A stretch of 9,164 nt of DNA from Clostridia bacterium (GTDB lineage: Bacteria; Bacillota; Clostridia; Christensenellales; CAG-1252): contig SACC01000040.1 in assembly GCA_009928745.1 (NCBI GenBank), positions 1-9,164 of the forward strand, written 5' to 3'. The position numbers and the translations under genes were made by a program. Within the stretch, counting starts at the first letter, position 1; each line of letters starts with the position of its first letter. Under the pieces are notes generated by a model. It made no database searches and was not told the DNA's origin. It saw nothing but the letters and a program-made list of their open reading frames with translations. Shown here one piece after another: positions 6,904 through 9,164 of the stretch.

Positions 6904-7160
6904 TTTTATATTATAGTACTATAATAATTTCATCGAGCGTAAAATGTTTTACAATTTTAGCTATTTTGCTGTAAGATGCGAAGCTAATTGCCGAATATTA
7001 TACATTATTGGGACGGCTACGATATATTGATTTGGAAGGAAGCAACTTCCGCGGATGTTGCAATTCGCAAATAAATAATATAAAAATTTAGTAAGATAAT
7101 TTGTATCAACAAAGTTTTATTTATATAATTAAAGAACTTTAAAATATTTTTAACATAAAA
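6904..7160. other. Non-coding AT-rich spacer between TIR gene and tRNA
   Basis: No convincing gene is present. A palindrome follows the TIR stop (6909-6926). A less AT-rich block at about 6960-7070 contains GGAAG-CAA-CTTCC and GCAAC/GTTGC pairings and only short, SD-less frames, so it may be a remnant of a lost gene. The rest is low-complexity A/T sequence. Confidence 0.5.
6909..6926. repeat. 18-bp perfect palindrome after TIR gene
   Basis: TATTATAGTACTATAATA is a perfect palindrome starting 6 nt after the TIR stop codon. It could fold into a weak AU-rich hairpin (7 bp, GTAC loop) ending the TIR message, though no U-run follows, or be a protein-binding dyad. Confidence 0.35.
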
Positions 7161-7189
7161 TTGCTATAAAAACGCTACCGTAATATAAA
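7161..7189 (+). promoter_or_regulatory. Predicted promoter of tRNA-Pro
   Basis: TTGCTA (7161-7166), a 17-nt spacer and TATAAA (7184-7189). The expected start near 7196 leaves a 5' leader of about 20 nt before the mature tRNA, which suits RNase P processing of a single-gene unit. Confidence 0.6.
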
Positions 7190-7215
7190 AAATTATGATA
7201 TTATATTTTAAGTGC

Positions 7216-7292
7216 TGAGGTGTAGCGCAGTTTGGTAGCGCGCTTGGTTCGGGACCAAGAGGCCACGAGTTCAAATCTCGTCACCTCAACCA
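7216..7292 (+). tRNA. tRNA-Pro (anticodon CGG)
   Basis: A full cloverleaf can be drawn: acceptor TGAGGTG/CACCTCA (7 bp, perfect); D-stem GCGC/GCGC with GG in the loop; anticodon stem CTTGG/CCAAG with loop TTCGGGA, so anticodon CGG at 7250-7252 followed by G37 as expected for proline tRNAs; T-arm ACGAG/CTCGT with loop TTCAAAT. The discriminator is A7289, and CCA is encoded at 7290-7292. It would read CCG. It has its own promoter and terminator, and an exact inverted copy of 7239-7258 occurs downstream. Confidence 0.97.
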
Positions 7293-7293
7293 T

Positions 7294-7331
7294 AAAAACA
7301 GAGCAAATTTTGTAATTTGCTCTGTTTTTTT
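7294..7331. terminator. Strong bidirectional intrinsic terminator
   Basis: ACAGAGCAAATT (7298-7309) pairs perfectly with AATTTGCTCTGT (7314-7325) over 12 bp around a TTGT loop. It is followed by T7 on the plus strand and preceded by A5, which reads as T5 on the minus strand. It ends tRNA-Pro, and probably also sdaA transcription arriving from the right. Confidence 0.92.
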
Positions 7332-7365
7332 GGAGTAGAGTGGACGGGCTAAGTAATATAAGTTA

Positions 7366-7385
7366 TTGGTCCCGAACCAAGCGCG
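7366..7385 (-). repeat. Inverted 20-bp copy of the tRNA-Pro anticodon arm
   Basis: This 20-bp segment is the exact reverse complement of tRNA-Pro positions 7239-7258, from the end of the D-stem through the anticodon loop to CCAA. Read on the minus strand it is preceded by GCGC-ATTAC-GCGC, which resembles a shortened D-arm. The sequence after it keeps nearly the same distance to the terminator as in the real gene (40 versus 39 nt), but is strongly diverged. It is therefore a tRNA-Pro remnant lying inside the sdaA 3' untranslated region, not a functional tRNA, since no T-arm or acceptor stem can be formed. Confidence 0.8.
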
Positions 7386-7486
7386 TAATGCGCGGCTTCT
7401 TCAAAAAGTTTATGCGAAACTCCTTGTTATCATAAAAAGGAAATTTATTGGAGTGTAGGGGTTCCCGTAAAACAAGTTTGCGAGGA

Positions 7487-8698
7487 TTAATTGTCCAAAT
7501 CTTCTTCAATATAGAGTTTTGCAAGTCCGCCTTGGCTGGTTTCGCGGTAGATTGCGGAGAGATCTTTGCCCGTCTCATACATCGTCTCGACAATTATGTC
7601 AAAGGAGATTTTGCGCGTATTGGTAAGGAAATTGGCAAGGCTTAAGGCGTTGATTGCGCGCATTGCGGCAACGGCGTTACGCTCGATGCAGGGTATTTGC
7701 ACAAGTCCTTTTACGGGGTCGCAGGTAAGCCCCAGATGATGCTCCATAGCAACTTCCGCAGCGTACTCTATCTGATTAAGCTCCATACCAAAAAGCTCGG
7801 CAAGACCAGCCGCCGCCATTGAACAGGCTGTGCCAATCTCCGCCTGACATCCGCATTCTGCGCCGCTTATTGAAGCGTTGGTTTTTACCACGTTGCCGAT
7901 AAGACCCGCCGTCGCTAACGCTCTTGCTATATCTTGATCGGAAAAGCGGTGTTTGTCCTGCATATATTTGAATACCGCAGGTACTACGCCGCACGCGCCG
8001 CAAGTGGGGGCGGTGACTACTATGCCGCCGTCGGCGTTCTGTTCGCTTGTGGCGTACGCGTATGCGCATACAAGTCTGTTCTCCCGTGTTTCGGGGCTTT
8101 CGTCGATGTGCTTTTGGCGGTAAAGGTACTTGGCTTTGCGTGAGATATTAAGTCCGCCGGGGATTATACCGGTAGAGGTAATGCCTTCTTTAATTGTGGA
8201 TTTCATCTGTTGCCATACTTCTTCAAGGTAAGTCAGGATTTCGCCGCCCTCATTGCGTTCTACAAAATCAGGTATGCGGATATCTTCAGCCGCGCAATAT
8301 TTCTTAATCGCCTTAAATTTATTGAGAGTGTAAACATCGGGTGAATCTATATCGCGTTGACCTTCGATATGTATTGCGCCGCCGCCCACACTATATATGC
8401 GCCAGTTGCCTATCTCTTCACCCTCTTTATAGGCGAACATATCAAAGGTGTTGGGGTGGGGCAAAATGTTTTCATCACAATTAAATATAACTTCACAAGG
8501 TAAACCGAACGTCTTTCTCAATACATAATCCGTGCCGTGACCAACGCCTGTTCTTGCAAGCGAGCCGAACAAAACCACCTTAAAGCTATCCGCGCTAAAA
8601 TGATTCGCCAAGAACAATTTTGCGGCGTGTTCGGGCGCCATTGTATGCGAGCTCGAAGGTCCTCTGCCTATTCTGTATAATTCTCTTAAGGATTTCAT
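7487..8698 (-). CDS. sdaA: L-serine dehydratase, iron-sulfur dependent, single chain
   Basis: A 403-residue protein that starts with the SDH beta domain (GRGPSSSHTMAPEHAAKLF, residues 11-29) and continues into the alpha domain: TAPTCGACGVVPAV (229-242), SGAECGCQAEIGTACSMAA (278-296), CDPVKGLVQIPCIERNAVAA (326-345). Cysteines in these last segments are the expected ligands of the [4Fe-4S] cluster that activates serine for deamination to pyruvate and ammonia. It is a fused form, somewhat shorter than the roughly 455 residues of the E. coli enzymes, and ends LYIEEDLDN without a C-terminal cysteine. GAGGA precedes the ATG by 5 nt. It is divergent from an MFS transporter gene with paired promoters, so serine use and transport may be linked (inference). 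Its message should end at the terminator near 7300, after a roughly 190-nt tail carrying the tRNA-like repeat. Confidence 0.95.
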   Translation of the reverse strand: MKSLRELYRIGRGPSSSHTMAPEHAAKLFLANHFSADSFKVVLFGSLARTGVGHGTDYVLRKTFGLPCEVIFNCDENILPHPNTFDMFAYKEGEEIGNWRIYSVGGGAIHIEGQRDIDSPDVYTLNKFKAIKKYCAAEDIRIPDFVERNEGGEILTYLEEVWQQMKSTIKEGITSTGIIPGGLNISRKAKYLYRQKHIDESPETRENRLVCAYAYATSEQNADGGIVVTAPTCGACGVVPAVFKYMQDKHRFSDQDIARALATAGLIGNVVKTNASISGAECGCQAEIGTACSMAAAGLAELFGMELNQIEYAAEVAMEHHLGLTCDPVKGLVQIPCIERNAVAAMRAINALSLANFLTNTRKISFDIIVETMYETGKDLSAIYRETSQGGLAKLYIEEDLDN

Positions 8699-8735
8699 AG
8701 TTTCCTCTGTTGTTCGGTAATAATTTATTTAAACA

Positions 8736-8768
8736 AGTATAGCATATTAAAATTGTAAATGCTATAAT
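8736..8768. promoter_or_regulatory. Divergent promoter pair with inverted-repeat -10 elements
   Basis: On the minus strand TGCTATACT (8744-8736) is an extended -10 for sdaA. On the plus strand TGCTATAAT (8760-8768) is an extended -10 for the MFS gene. The cores form an 8-bp inverted repeat, TATAGCAT (8738-8745) and ATGCTATA (8759-8766), with a 13-bp gap. Each -35 region falls on the other promoter's -10 (TAGCAT in both cases, a poor -35), so the two should compete or need an activator. A third AATGCTAT lies at 8791-8798. Confidence 0.55.
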
Positions 8769-8863
8769 AAACATAGTGTTGTCATAAAATAATGCTATGC
8801 GGAAAGGAAAATCACTAAAGTGTTCGACTTTTATAAGCCGAAATCAGGCTAAGGGAGAATAAT

Positions 8864-9164
8864 ATGGATAATAGTTTTGGAATAAAGAATAAAGCTAATA
8901 AAATAAGCGGTAAAAACTGGATGATAATCTGGATTGCCGGACTTGCCGGACAGCTGTGCTGGAATATTGAGAACCAATGGTTCAACACCTTTGTATATGA
9001 CAAAATTGCGCCCAATCCGGATATTATCGCGTGGATGGTAGGGTTCAGCGCTGTTGCGACAACGCTTGCCACATTCCTGTTCGGCACGCTTAGCGATAGA
9101 ATAGGACGCCGCAGGGTATTCATATCGTTAGGTTATGTGCTGTGGGGCGTGTTCACTATAATAT
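8864..9164 (+). CDS. MFS transporter, N-terminal part, cut by window edge
   Basis: The first 100 residues of a membrane transporter are present. After a hydrophilic N-terminus, residues 19-38 (WMIIWIAGLAGQLCWNIENQ) begin TM1. A second hydrophobic segment (about 58-74) leads to GTLSDRIGRRRVF (75-87), the signature loop between TM2 and TM3 of the major facilitator superfamily, and TM3 begins at about 88. AAGGGAG (8851-8857) lies 6 nt before the ATG. The start of TM1 (WNIENQWFNTFVYD) resembles MFS proteins annotated as putative sugar or organic-solute carriers, but the substrate cannot be told from this part. It is divergent from sdaA with a shared promoter region. Confidence 0.9.
   Translation, partial: MDNSFGIKNKANKISGKNWMIIWIAGLAGQLCWNIENQWFNTFVYDKIAPNPDIIAWMVGFSAVATTLATFLFGTLSDRIGRRRVFISLGYVLWGVFTII

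Noticed and set aside
6944..7030. 28-codon ATG frame after the TIR gene
   Set aside because: No Shine-Dalgarno site, no recognisable sequence, and AT-rich surroundings that give such frames by chance.
5970..7078. 12-bp inverted repeat (TTATTTATTTGC / GCAAATAAATAA) flanking the TIR gene, as possible element ends
   Set aside because: A/T-only words of this size are expected by chance in such AT-rich DNA; no transposase, integrase or target duplication is present.
7259..7365. Invertible DNA switch between the two 20-bp inverted tRNA copies
   Set aside because: Inversion would destroy tRNA-Pro, and no recombinase gene is in the window, so a programmed switch is unlikely.
7363..7593. Minus-strand frame of 76 codons overlapping the 3' end of sdaA
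   Set aside because: It lies in another frame of sdaA for half its length, has no start signal, and its tail is the tRNA-derived repeat; it is a chance frame.
8820..8852. 10-codon GTG frame in the leader of the MFS gene as a regulatory peptide
   Set aside because: The spacing from the weak GGAAAGGAA is long, there is no run of one codon type, and no terminator/antiterminator pair follows.

Overview
This window looks like a chromosomal stretch from a low- to medium-GC Bacillota (Firmicutes, probably Clostridia-like) bacterium. The pointers are purine-rich Shine-Dalgarno sites (AAGGAG, AAGGGAG) before most genes, AT-rich spacers with sigma-A-type promoters, a standard stop-codon set (TGA is used as a stop), a tRNA with an encoded CCA end, and single-chain iron-sulfur L-serine dehydratase. 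The placement is inference; no phylogenetic marker is present.

Layout. 1-1420 (minus): lplA (lipoate-protein ligase) and the N-terminal third of lpd (dihydrolipoyl dehydrogenase), overlapping by 8 nt, a lipoate attachment/E3 pair for a 2-oxoacid dehydrogenase or the glycine cleavage system. 1612-4803 (plus): a three-gene operon behind a good extended -10 promoter. It encodes a lipoprotein of the LCAT-like alpha/beta-hydrolase type and then two tandem, diverged RimK-type ATP-grasp ligases, the second overlapping the first by 14 nt. 4985-5896 (minus): a sugar-phosphate isomerase/epimerase-like TIM barrel, preceded by a 35-codon small ORF whose strong ribosome binding site lies inside a hairpin. 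6118-6903 (plus): a very AT-rich gene for a solitary TIR-like protein (CAP12/PycTIR-like, the family of bacterial anti-phage NAD-depleting effectors), with no cyclase partner in the window. 7161-7331 (plus): tRNA-Pro(CGG) with its own promoter and a strong terminator. An exact 20-bp inverted copy of its anticodon arm sits at 7366-7385, placed symmetrically about the terminator. 7487-8698 (minus): single-chain L-serine dehydratase. 8864-end (plus): the start of an MFS transporter. The last two are divergent, and their extended -10 elements form an inverted repeat, so they are probably co-regulated.

The parts most worth following up are the LCAT-like lipoprotein plus twin ATP-grasp operon, the tRNA-Pro inverted duplication that gives the sdaA transcript a tRNA-like 3' end, the SD-sequestered small ORF, and the solitary TIR effector. 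I saw no CRISPR array, insertion sequence, integrase or rRNA.
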